A DNA stretch of 64,000 nucleotides from Apostichopus japonicus. Taxonomy: Eukaryota > Echinodermata > Holothuroidea > Aspidochirotida > Stichopodidae. The stretch covers positions 6,188,001 through 6,252,000 of the forward strand of contig NC_092561.1 of assembly GCF_037975245.1 (NCBI RefSeq). The letters are read 5' to 3'. The notes under the pieces are model-generated. The model had not been told where the DNA came from. It did no database searches and saw only the letters and a list, made by a program, of their open reading frames with translations. Of this stretch, positions 1-11,600 are shown one piece after another (within the stretch, counting starts at the first letter, position 1; each line of letters opens with the position of its first letter). The translations under genes were made by a program, and so were the position numbers.

Positions 1-1
1 C

Positions 2-1456
2 TGTTGGCTTAGACCTAGCCTAGCGAATTTCTTGCTGTTTGGAATACCTGCAGCTTTCTGTTTGTGTTGTAACTTTATTATGTATCTTGTGACGGTCCAT
101 GGCATACGAAAAGCAAAACAACATACTAAAATGGCGAAGAACATGTCAACATCTAACATTATGAAGGAACAACTTCTTCTATTCATCAAGGTGAGTTATA
201 TATTATACATTTTCATTCATTTCATGCATTGACTTGTACCATTTTTGTTTCTTCCCTTTCGGGGTTCAATAAAAAACAATGTAGGCACTTTATGTTACAT
301 TCTATAAACCGGTTCCAATTACTTTCTTTGGGGGGGGGGGGGGGGTGTGGGCAAGGTATGAGGCCTTTACCGTTATATCACCTCCTTACTTTCAAACCGT
401 TAGCTTCAATCTTACCACTAGTTGGTTGGAATGGTGTCATGCAGACATTCCCGACAATCCATAAACTTTGCCAATTCTTCTTTTGTTTTCAATAAGAATG
501 ATATTTCAAACTTATAAAAATGTATATATAAATCCACATGATACCGAAAAAAAAAAACATATCATATATATAAATATTTATGTATTACAATGCACTCTTG
601 TAACATAGACTTTACAATTGAGAGTCTATGTTACAGTCTACCCTAAATTTGGAAAATACTGCAATTATTTAAAATTGATTTAAGAAAACAACATGATCGC
701 CGTGGAGTCCATGAAAGTTTGATATGGTAACCAAGGGCGTAGGAACCGGGGGGGCTGGGGGGGCGCCAGCCCCACCCCAGTGAAAAATGTGGAGGGGCGG
801 AAGTATCATTCCGCCCCCCCCCCCCGGTTCGCAAGTCAGAAAACCCCTTTTTCATTTCCAAATGAGAATAAAATCTCATTTGGAGCACCAAATTGCATCT
901 AAGGCCAGGTGAAAATACAAAATTAAGTTCACAAAATGGAGAGGGTGTTGAAGTGTGCTATATTGCACCAAATTGCATCTGAGGCCACCTGGAAATGCAA
1001 AAAAATCCAAAGGGGAGGGGGACACCCCCTCCCCTTAGACCCCTCCCCCAGGCCGGCCATCAGTCTTCAGCCCCCCCCCACTCAAAAGTACCTTCCTACG
1101 CCACTGATGGTAACTGTAACAAGTAGTATGTTATTAATTTGATCACGTGAAAGGTTATAAGGGAAGATACATTATCATAATTTGGTTGTTGTTTTGTTTA
1201 TATATTCATCTTACAGATTTCTATTCTGATTGGTTTATCTTGGATCTGGGCGTTCCTAAATGGATTCTTTCCACACGTGACAGCATTCTTGTTCATCCAT
1301 TCCTTCGTGAATCCCTTACAGGGGGTATTTGTCTTCTTGGTGTACATATGTAACGGAAGAGTATTCTCAATGTGGAAGGCTAAATTCAAGAAAACCTATT
1401 CGCCGACTAGCGATAATTCTAAAAGAGCCCAGGGAACTGCTTCCACTTCCCTATGA
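2..1456 (+). CDS. Secretin/adhesion-type GPCR, 3' end (TM5-TM7), truncated by the window edge
   Basis: Two exons are visible: 2-190 (ends in phase 0 at GTGAGT) and 1217-1456 (after TTACAG, stop TGA at 1454-1456). The first encodes a hydrophobic segment (GIPAAFCLCCNFIMYLVTV) like TM5, then a basic third intracellular loop ending QLLLFIK. The second continues with ISILIGLSWIWAFL (TM6), a short extracellular loop, and NPLQGVFVFLVYICNGRV (TM7). The GLSW and N-x-LQG-x-F motifs in TM6/TM7 are typical of class B2 (adhesion) and related secretin-family receptors. About 27 cytoplasmic residues follow TM7, a short tail. The N-terminal ectodomain and TM1-TM4 lie upstream of the window, so ligand and subfamily cannot be told. 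The intron carries a hAT-type MITE. Family call is confident; subfamily is open. Confidence 0.85.
600..634. repeat. Perfect 12-bp inverted repeat
   Basis: GTAACATAGACT at 600-611 is repeated as its reverse complement at 623-634 with an 11-base loop. It lies in the GPCR intron. It may be a chance hairpin or the remnant of a small element; no target duplication is evident. Confidence 0.5.
732..1106 (+). mobile_element. Non-autonomous hAT-type MITE, family A, copy 1 (375 bp)
   Basis: The element starts CAAGGGCGTAGGAA and ends TTCCTACGCCACTG, so its ends are inverted repeats with the shared core GGCGTAGGAA. It is flanked by an exact 8-bp target-site duplication, ATGGTAAC, at 724-731 and 1107-1114. 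An 8-bp duplication with CA..TG termini is characteristic of hAT transposons. No transposase is encoded. The interior contains G/C-rich tracts and an internally repeated motif (ACCAAATTGCATCTRAGGCC). A close relative sits at 24081-24446. It is inserted in the GPCR intron. Confidence 0.88.
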
Positions 1457-1761
1457 GAAAGCGGTAATACCACAACAGACAGAGAGACTGAAAGTATCAT
1501 CTTGGAAGACAAGAACGCATTGCTGCCTGTATAGACCCAAACTATAGCACCCTATCAAGGAAACGCTTCTGGAGATTACGTAATTGACCTGCCTTGGTCG
1601 TAAAATGACCTCTATTTACCAATTAGTCTGCAAGGCCTGCCACATATTATTTCTTGTGGTTACAAAAAGAGCCATTGGTGTTAAGAAGCTATGCAGGCTA
1701 ATTGAGGTCGATTTACGTAATCACAAAATTTTTTAATCTATAGCGTGCTATCATTGGAGCT

Positions 1762-1767
1762 AATAAA
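1762..1767 (+). promoter_or_regulatory. Candidate polyadenylation signal for the GPCR gene
   Basis: This AATAAA lies about 305 bp after the GPCR stop codon on the same strand. Its position suits a 3' UTR end, but the hexamer is common by chance in AT-rich DNA. Confidence 0.3.
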
Positions 1768-1945
1768 GCAGATAAATTAATGACAACAACCCCTACGTAA
1801 GCACGATTGCAGTTCATGTTAAAAGGATGACCAACTATCACTGAGCCGGGGTTAGTTTGGTCATATTTGTCTCTATGTGGTATGATCCTAGTCATCTTAG
1901 AACTGGCGACACCAAATACAACGCTAGTCATCATTATGTTGTAAA

Positions 1946-2326
1946 CAGTGGCGGAGCTAGGGGTATTGGTCGGGGGGGGGGGGTGCGAGAATGGTCTGTA
2001 GGGGCGCTTTCGACACTAAGCGGAGCGCCACCACAGGTTGGCGCGGAGCGTAGAGTGTTTTTTGAGTATAGATACTCCTAGATCGCCGGAAATGACCCTT
2101 TTCGGGCCTTGCTAATTTGCAGATAAACGAAGAATAAATAGGTGTCATCGCCATTTGTGACAACTCGGTAGTTTATATGTCAGTAGGTAGATGAGAGCGC
2201 AATAAAAAAAGTTAATAATCGCGAATAAGTAAAAGTGGTAAAAAAGCTGAAAAGGGCGCCAGCAGTCCATGAGTCCGTCAGGGGGGGGGGGCATCCTCCC
2301 CTGACTGTATGGACGCTCCGCCACTG
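1946..2326. mobile_element. Non-autonomous hAT-type MITE, family B, copy 1 (381 bp)
   Basis: The ends are CAGTGGCGGAGC and GCTCCGCCACTG (inverted). The 8-bp target-site duplication GTTGTAAA is exact (1938-1945 and 2327-2334). The interior shares blocks with the elements at 38302-38576 and 22685-22939: an AGCGCCACC motif, a CAGATCG/TAGATCG block and GGCCTTG. No protein is encoded. It is intergenic, about 0.5 kb downstream of the GPCR stop. Confidence 0.88.
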
Positions 2327-2334
2327 GTTGTAAA

Positions 2335-4249
2335 CCAACAACTGAATCATATAATATAGTGTACTCCCATTCTCCAATTAGAAGAGCCAGTTTACGCCTG
2401 TTTAAATTTAATTACATCTCACACTAAAAGTTACAACTGCCAGCACAAATAAGCGTAATTATAGTGTAGGCTTACACATATTTGTGATGGCAGTTACAAG
2501 TTCAGTGTACGTCTATGTCTGGTATAACTTTCTGTGTCTGGTATACGAAACGTGTACGTGTGAACATGCGCAGTGTAAATATGAGTTCGTTGAATCAAAC
2601 ACTTATGTTCTCCATATGGGCAACGAAGGAACTCAAAGCAGGGATACAAAATATAAAATGTGAATAATATAAGAAAGTAACAACAGAAAGCAGACTGGTT
2701 AACTCAAGTGACAAATTTTAAGTTGCATCCGAAAAAAGTTAATATAGATATCTAAGGATTATAAAATGGAAAATTGATGCTTTCGTGTCCCGCAAATGCA
2801 ATGTAATGTTTTATTATCTCATTTGCAAATTAATTAAGTTAATTTTCTTGGATCCTGATTTTGATGTACTTAAAGTAAATATACAATTTGTTTTCATCCA
2901 TTTTATATTGCAGTTAAATGCTCAAGCATGTCACCAGCTCTTCTGGCAAATTAACACATGTGAGGAGGAGAAAAATGGGGGGGGGGGGGGTGGGATGGGT
3001 GGAGGTGATGGTGAGGACGACGTTTGATCATCTTAAAATGATACCTACAACATTTCATAGAAGTTATATACAGTCGGGTGGAATGGGGGGGGGGGGAATG
3101 CTTACACTATACTGTTTTATATAGTTGCATTATGCATGAATAGTGTGAGATAGCGATTCATCGTTCATTTCATATGTATATATATAAATATATAAATTGT
3201 TTTTGTTTTGTTTAAATGACTACTTTTTAACATTTTACATTCGCATCCAAAAGATGATTTATTGATTAAGCATTCATTTATTGTTTTAACAGTTTTCCGA
3301 GAAAGAAAAAAACTGGTGTGCTCATATATGACCCTTGTCGTATTAAACATCTTGTAGCACTATATATTTAAATACTCCCTTATATATTATGTCTACAATT
3401 AATTATTTAACAACGAAATGTTAAATTGATCAAAGTAAGAATTTCTAAGTTAGCAAAAAAACCTATTTATATACCTAGAATTGCAAACTTGAAATAAAAA
3501 CTGAGAAAATCAGAAATTTCATTAGAAAATGTTGCTTCCTAAATTAATCGACGCTTTTCTGTATTTTATTGAGACGCGGAATATATGTAGACAGTGAGCA
3601 GCTCAACATTTTGAGGAAAGTTGCTCATCAAATTAAAAAAAAGTGTATAGATATTTATATGGCACCATAACGTTTCATAAATATCATTTTTAAATTCACG
3701 GCTTCAAAATTATAAACTTCTCCGAGCTGAATAAATTGAAGTTTAGGCTCACTCTACCAATATCGATTATTGATACGTTAACTACTGTATCTATTGAGCC
3801 TTTTTATAAATAGGCAATTTGCATATATACTTGAATAAAGTGTATTTTTTCATATAGATGTAATGATACAAAATTTGAATAATTTTCAGAGACTGAATTT
3901 TCTCCGTCATTCATACACTTTACTAGATAAAAGAATTATTAGACCTGAATCGGCCAATTTGCATACAACGTTAAATGTACTGGTATTTAGAGCTAGCGTT
4001 ATACCTTCTGGAGCTAAATGCTTACCCCTCTGCTCAATCCCGCCCACCCCCCCCCCTCCCCTTCAACACCAAACTCATATATAGGCAACACTGAATCCTC
4101 TACATTTCGTGCCCCAAATTCTTTATGGAATAACAATTTTCGCTCTAGCCATGAAGGGCTCAATTAAATACAAAGAAATCGATCCATACAATGAAACATA
4201 TGAATTAAAGGAACGTTAGAAAATGAAATTGCTTGTCATGTAAGGTCAA
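2335..4249. other. Intergenic AT-rich stretch, no gene seen
   Basis: The short open frames here have no recognisable domain and are interrupted by poly-G runs (about 2978-2990 and 3085-3095) and a poly-C patch (about 4049-4062). No splice-linked coding pattern was found. Confidence 0.6.
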
Positions 4250-4949
4250 CTCCCCTATCTTGGAGTCGAACTTTCAAGTGACCTTATACTTGGTCAAAAC
4301 ACATCAACCAGTCGGTAAATAGTGCCAATAAAATCCTTGGTCTTATCAAACGAAATTTTTGGAATTGTGCATCATCGGCAAGAGAAACAGCTTATAAAGC
4401 TCTTGTTAGACCCAAACTGGAATATATGCCAGTGTAATCTGGGACCCTCATCAGCAAATCCACAAGGAATCCTTGGAAAAAGTTCAGCGACGTGCTGCCA
4501 GGTTCGTTAAAAATGACTATAGTCGCTTTAGTAGTGTCACAGACATGTTAAAATATCTCAATTGGGATACTCTCGAAAACAGAAGAATCAAAGCACGACT
4601 TGTTACCATATATAAAGAGACTCATGGCCTAATTCCTAGCAACATAAATAACCTTCTTGAAGACAAAGACAAACCAACTACACGTCAATCTCACAGTTTG
4701 AATTATAAAATTCCTCAAGCTCAAAAGAACTGTTATAAATATTCGCTTTATCCTCGCACTGCATTCCTCAGTGGAACGCATTCCCACCTGATCAGCACCA
4801 AACACCGCCTCCTTCAAGTTCATGCTGGGAAGTCAGCAGTACCATTAGCAAAACTCGAAGGACTGCACGCGTCAACAGCCACATCAAGGCGATCTGTGCA
4901 GTACCACACCAAGACCAAGACCACTTATAAATGCCCTTCTGTAGGATAG
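4250..4949 (+). pseudogene. Decayed non-LTR retrotransposon (LINE) reverse-transcriptase C-terminal region
   Basis: Reading across at least two frameshifts recovers the typical end of a Jockey/CR1-like reverse transcriptase. The order is YLGVEL, TWSKHINQSV, an NKILGLIKRNF helix, ARETAYKALVRPKLEY, a WDPH motif, then LEKVQRRAARFV, TDMLKYLNWDTLENRR and ARLVTIYKETHGLI. One frameshift falls near 4289 (before TWSKHI) and one near 4430 (between KLEY and WDP). The last 158 codons, 4473-4949, stay open to a TAG. No upstream endonuclease or palm catalytic motif was seen, as expected of a 5'-truncated dead copy. The clade is uncertain without comparison. Confidence 0.82.
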
Positions 4950-5623
4950 GCGGCTAAGCCTAACACACACCTCGGGTCAAGCGTCAATGCATAGACACTG
5001 TAGACACTTGTATCGTGGTTTTGTCGTAATTGTTCTTGGAGGGGCATGGAGTGAGTGAGGCGACGTTTACTTAAATTTCAACAGGCTGCACCTATACATA
5101 ATTCCTTTTTTTCAGGCTGACAGTGGTGACGTGGGAAGGGTCACGTATCATGAATGATCACCGGTGGACTCGAGAGTAACCAGGGATATTCCTTAGCCTA
5201 GGGTGTCATATGGGAGTGAAGTGATATCCGGAGCCAGTATCGAAGTAACCCATATCTTGAAGTGACAGTCAACTATGCGACGTCACTTGCCAGTCATAAG
5301 GGGAATGGAACTATGTTGTAATGGGGGAACGGTATACATCTCACGGGGTTTTGCTGGTCACATACTACTATAGCACGTATAATTATTTCAGATTATAAAA
5401 GAAACAAAGGCGCCCTAAGAGTAAAACTACAGAAAATGAAAAGGTAAAATTCCTGGTTAAATAAGAATTTTAACTATATCGGTTGAACGTTATGAACTGG
5501 CATGTGATCAAACCAGCATATATGTTTATTTGAGCTTGGCCGAATTTCTTTAATTTTTCGACAAGGAACGGAAAAACGGCGTTCATTGGCAAAATCGCTA
5601 ACGGTGATAAAACACGTATCAAG
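4950..5623. other. Spacer upstream of the acid phosphatase gene
   Basis: No coding pattern is recognised. This stretch should contain the 5' UTR and promoter of the downstream gene, but I see no clear TATA box or initiator at a convincing distance. Confidence 0.45.
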
Positions 5624-8600
5624 ATGGCGCCGTCCATGAGATCACGGAAGTTCGTGATATCTCTTCTGCAAGCAGCTATTATTCTTAGCCTATTTGCAGT
5701 GCAACCTACCAACGGAGAGAGAAAGTTGAGGCAGGCTCATATAGTAAGCGCACTTGGTTGTCTGTATGTTACCCTCCCCTTAACGTTAGTCATAACGTAG
5801 TTAGGCTAAGCCTGAATACTGTAGGCTAGGCCTAGGTCAAGGCCTAACGTAACTTGCAGTATCTTAAATATATGCCTAAACCTAGGCAAACTAGGGTCAG
5901 TCAATGCAAACGTGCGTGTGCCTACTCCCATCGCTTCGGCAAGCCTTAAAGCTAAAACTTATCTTAAGTCTGCATATCCCACAGACGTTTCCAACGTTTT
6001 CCAGTACAAAATAAATTTGTTTCATATTTTCTAGTATGAGCTTTATGGTCCTAGGCCTATGGTACAGTACCAGCTATAGCCTAGGTATATTTGATGGGAG
6101 CTATTCACCCATCATACGTTCAATAAGGATGGCTCTCTTGCTTAATTACCTGATAACTCCTTCAAAGAGCATTACTCTGTTGGTTAATTACCCCATGTTG
6201 GTCCAATAATTATGGTGCTCTTTCTTATTTATAGGATAGTCATCTGAATTTAGCAAAATCATGATGCTTATATACCCGATTTTTGGTTAAGCTAGGTAGG
6301 GGGTACCTATTAACCGATCTAATAACCTGATGTAACACTTATATAGCTGACCATTCGGACATAGCAGATCCAGGGTATAGGGTGTACATGTACCCTTCCC
6401 TTTTTTAACCCCCTCCCCTAACAAGAAACAATAATTTAAAGTTGTTATTAATATAACCTTGTGTGTACATAAACTAAGCATAATAAAACTAGTGTTAATT
6501 AATTTATAGCCTAAATATAACTTAGAATGCACCTTTTCACATGCAAGTGTTTATTGGGAGGACCCCATAGTATAGAGACTATAGTCGGCTTCAAGGGCTT
6601 ACGACCAGTGGTGTGTGCAAAGGAGGGCCATTGGTCCTCACCTCCGATCATCAGTAAGGGGGCAAATGGTTCAGTCAGGGAATTTTTTCATTTAGCCAGG
6701 TAAGAATTTAGAAAACTACTCCTGTGGACACTCCCCTCCCCATTTTTTCAACCTCACAGAAAGTACTAAAACTTATAAACTTAAACAAATTCTAGGGTTT
6801 ATCCGGCAACATATATGTAGACCTAATTTAAAGTCATAATAAGCCCCAGAAAGCACCAATTGTCATCTAGTTTTTTCTGGGGGAGGAGCCCCTAAATCTA
6901 TCCACACTGGACACAGATTCAATGACCCCAGTGCAGTCCCCATCTTGTATAACATCATTCGGTGCAATCCTCGGTAGGGTCTGGGGGAAGAATTCCATGG
7001 ATGCTCTTTTAAGCACTTTCATAAGACATTTTCTGGCCTTTCTGGGACCCAAATACCAATATCATATGGTACAGTCAGTAAACTTTTAGCTCAAAGTCTG
7101 TAGAGGAAAGACACTTCCTGCCACCCTCAATGGAAGGGCACATTTTGCCTCCATGCCATGAACTCCATTGAAGGGTGGGGGCTGGGGGGGGGGAATTGCC
7201 CTGTGCTGTGAGAGTCTTGATTGTTACTAGTCAATTTTGACTCTCGCTGTGCAAAAGACAGATTCGTCTTTGTCAAGGAAGACTTGGGCATTCAGGAGTC
7301 GATCAGAGACCAAGAGTAGGTCTGCCGTAACTGAAGTCGTTCCTTTGCCTTTTATAATAAAGCTTTCCCATGAAATATGATCTACAGTGTGACTAAAAAT
7401 AAGACCTAAAATCTTCACGCTGGTGATTTTCCAATTACATCTGCAGAGCGGTAGTAAAATAATTAGGTCAACTGCCAGTAATAATTTACTCAGATGTTAC
7501 CCGAAACTGGTGTGCTCATTCATATACTGCAAACCGTTCACATCAACCGACAGCATCACTTGCAATGTATTATCAGTTCAATGCCTTTCATTTCCTTATA
7601 TTTCCAGATATTTCGGCACGGTTACCGCTCGCCGATTGACGGTTATCCTAGTGACGAGATTAAGGAAGATCAATGGCCACAAGGGTTTGGTCAACTCACA
7701 GCGGTAAGTCACATGTTTAAAATTAAATATTTCCTACAGCTTTTTATACTACTTGGTACTAAAGCAATCCGTATGGTCACCCTGTGATTTCACTGTTGCT
7801 ACCGATGGAGCTCTAAGTGATTTTTATTTATTTTTGATTTTTTTAATTTCAGCCATGAAAATAACTTTTTCATGCTATTAAACAGGTTTAAGTGTTTTTT
7901 TTTTTGATGAAACTGTTCTTTATAGCCTCATTAATTACGGTCCAAAGTTGTTGGTTACCACATACTCTGTATTTAAAGTTTAAATTTAAGATATCCACCG
8001 CCTTTTAGGGGGAGTTGAAATTTAAGCACCAGTGTGTAGTTTAAGCCCTTGTCTCGACAATAAAACTTATTTCGAAAAATTTTGGTAATATTCTATTTCC
8101 TGTCATAAATTGATTTAGAGAGGCATGGAACAACATCACAAGCTTGGGCTGTGGTTGCATGAACGTTACATGGTCAACAACGCCCTCTTGAACGAAACTT
8201 ACAAGAAGTCCGAGATTTGGATCCGTAGCTCAGCCTACGACAGGACTATAATGTCTGCGCAGAGCTGCCTATCGGGTCTCTATATGCTGAAGGAGAAGAA
8301 CATAATGGAACTCTTGTGGACACCCATACCTGTGTGGACAGAGAAAATGCAATCAGATTATGTGAGTGTTTGCTCCATATTATCCATATTAAAAGAGTTA
8401 AAAATGATTTTGATGTCCTACAGGAGATTCCTTTTTAAAATCAATTCATGTATCGGTTCTGCAGTTTCATACATTTTGAAGTTTCAATTTTTTATTTTAT
8501 TTGAGTCAGTAAAGTAAACATGATAAGGATAGTTGAATAAAGAATAAAGTTTTACTGCCAATACAGGAAAAACAGACGAAACATCTTTAAAAAAGAGTGC

Positions 8601-11600
8601 GTCGAATTGGCAATTTGATGGTCAAGTATTGACCAAACTCATTTCAGGAAATTAGACATTTTGGGTATTTTAAACTTTCTGTCATCAATCTGAAATTTGT
8701 ATTGAAACTTTCCCTTGTCAAATACAATGAAACTTCAAGATCCTAACGGTTGAAGGGAAAGTGTTGATTCTACTCAAAAATTACAAATTGACAACAACAA
8801 AAAAGTGCTTATTCAAAGGAGTCATTCACATTACACATACACTAGAAACTTTTTTTCATTTTTAAAATTGAATTTTTCTTTGTTTTTTGCTATAATTGAT
8901 TAAGTCAACTCATTGAACGTCCGTACGGTACAGTGTCTCTCTTGATTTTTATTCTTCTTTCTTTTCAGTTAATGTCACCTTGGCATTGTCCTTGTCCCAG
9001 GTTTACAACTCTGCAAAAAGACAGAATGAAGAACCCCAAAATTAAAGAATACATGGAAAATAACAAGGTGAAAACCAAAAAAAGGGCCAACAGTTTTAAA
9101 GGCATTGAAGACTCGCCCCAAACCGCGCGCCATGCTCTGAAAAAGTTAACTTTCCGTTTCTTGCAAGTGAAGTTTTCTGCTTGTCGCTATAAAATGCAGA
9201 CAGTAATGAAAGGTGATACCCTGTTATCTTTAGCTGGACCTGAGATGTCCATCGCTGTATCGTTTGTACTGTGCTGTGGGTATTGACCGCAGCTGTATGT
9301 ATTGACTGTACACTAGTGTCTAATTACCGAAGGTAGCAAGCTGTGTGCGTATTTTCTGGGATCGATGGTGGTGTCTAGCACTTCTGTTACACCTCATTCG
9401 AAACTAGGTCAGATTACCGGCATTAGACGTTTCTTTTTGCGCGAGTCTTCACACCCTTTAACTTTATACTAAACAAGATTACCCAGAAATGATTTTTTAA
9501 TAACGTTTGTACTTTCTTTGAAAAGGACAAGCAATTGCAACCAATTTTATACCAAACCCAACCACCATCTTTACCAGCTCATATGACTGAGACCTTTGTC
9601 ATGAAGAACCTCCCAAAATATCACATTTGGGAGGTACCGTAGGAGGTTTTCAAATTTGTCATCGTAAACCGATGTTATCTGAAAACTGTGTGGTACATAA
9701 ATGAAACAAAACAATGAAGGTTTGGTCTTTGTAATCAAGTGGAATGTATTAACCGCCTTGCACGTGCAATTATTCAACATTGTTTTGTTTTTTTTCTCTG
9801 GGTGTGGGGGGAGTGAGGGGGAGTATTGACTTTTTCTGTACATTTAATGTTTGCTGTTTCCTCTGGTATAGGAGTTTTTTAACTTCCTGCAAGAAAAATC
9901 AGGATTATCAGAAAACAGCACCTTTTGGAATTATACACGACTGGCTGATACCATTGTAATGGAGGTAAGTCGCTTCGCTCTCTCTCTAACTTAGATTTCT
10001 TCTCTCAAGATCTTACTCTGCACATATCAGTAGCATTACAATTCTGCTCCAGTTTGTTCCATTATTTCATCTGTTTGCTACAAGTTCACACAGTTGTAAC
10101 AAAGCCCCCCCCCCCCCCCCTATCATAGTCAATTGCAGGCAACATTGTTTGTAGGAAATGAATGTAAATTCTCGCAAGGATGCATGGCAAGAAACATTAA
10201 TATCGAAGCTTCTCGTGGACTTTTCAGCAAGTTCACTCAGTGCAAAATGGGCATGCCAGTCAGTAAATTTTAGACATATCCTCTGATCTTCAGCTTGACG
10301 ACAATAGAACTGTCAATCAGTGGGCTCAGAACGAGACCGTTCAACTGAAGCTAAAGACGTTGCTGGATATCGGCTCGGGTTTTAATTTTGCGAACGCAAC
10401 CGCAGAGGAGACCAGCATCGTCTCAGGTTTGAAATCTCCGATGACATTTTCGTGCAGATATTAATAGAATATGTATTTTAGCTTTGTAGTACAGTAATAG
10501 GAGTGAGGATACCACTGGAGTAGTTCCCCATCGTTATCAGTACAAGTATAATTAGTATCCTCTGTTTAAATTACCAGTATAAGTGTGTGTAGCTAATGCT
10601 GTAGTAAAGCAACTACGTGACAATATATCAAGAATGCTTATTAGAGTAGAAGTCAAAATATCATGAGGATGTTTTATAGAACTGTGTCCCCTTTAAGACT
10701 GTCTAAGTGTAAACTCTCAAATTATCCAAACTACTTCACTCTGTGGGAAAGTTCATGGTAGGTTGCAATGTAGTGTTGAAAGTGTGCAATGATGAGTTCA
10801 ACCAGTTTTCTATCTATAAGCAAACCTTTTTTGTTATTTTTACATTAATTAGCATTTTGTAATTCCTTTTAGTTTTGTTGTTTTGGCCTGTTTTTTTTTT
10901 AGTCCGTATTGCCATTGTGATCAGTTGTTATTCTGTCGGTTCAATCGATTCTACACATCACTTGATAACAACATCGGGGATTGTGGGTGTGAACTCTCAT
11001 GTCAAAAATAGGATGCTGAGGGGGCTGCAGCCTCCCTGCAGCCAGGCTGTACGACATGGGTCATAATCTGTTGTGGTCTGCAGTGTAACGTTTACAGAAC
11101 TGCTCGGTGCTAGCATGCATGAACGATCTCTTTCGTTCGATATCGATTCAGCCTAGCTGCAGGGATGTTCGATATTGATTCAGCCTAGCTGCAGGGGATG
11201 TTTGATATTGATTCAGCCTAGCTGCAGGGGATGTTTGATACTGATTCAGCCTAGCTGCAGGGGATGTTTGATATTGATTCAGCCTAGCTGCAGGGGATGT
11301 TCGATATTGATTCAGCCTAGCTGCAGGGGATGTTCGATATTGATTCAGCCTAGCTGCAGGGGATGTTCGATATTGATTCAGCCTAGCTGCAGGGGATGTT
11401 TGATATTGATTCAGCCTAGCTGCAGGGATGTTACGATATTGATTCAGCCTAGTTGCAGGGGATGTTTGATATTGATTCAGCCTAGCTGCAGGGGATGTTT
11501 GATATTGATTCAGCCTAGCTGCAGGGGATGTTTGATATTGATTCAGCCTAGCTGCAGGGGATGTTTGATATTGATTCAGCCTAGCTGCAGGGGATGTTTG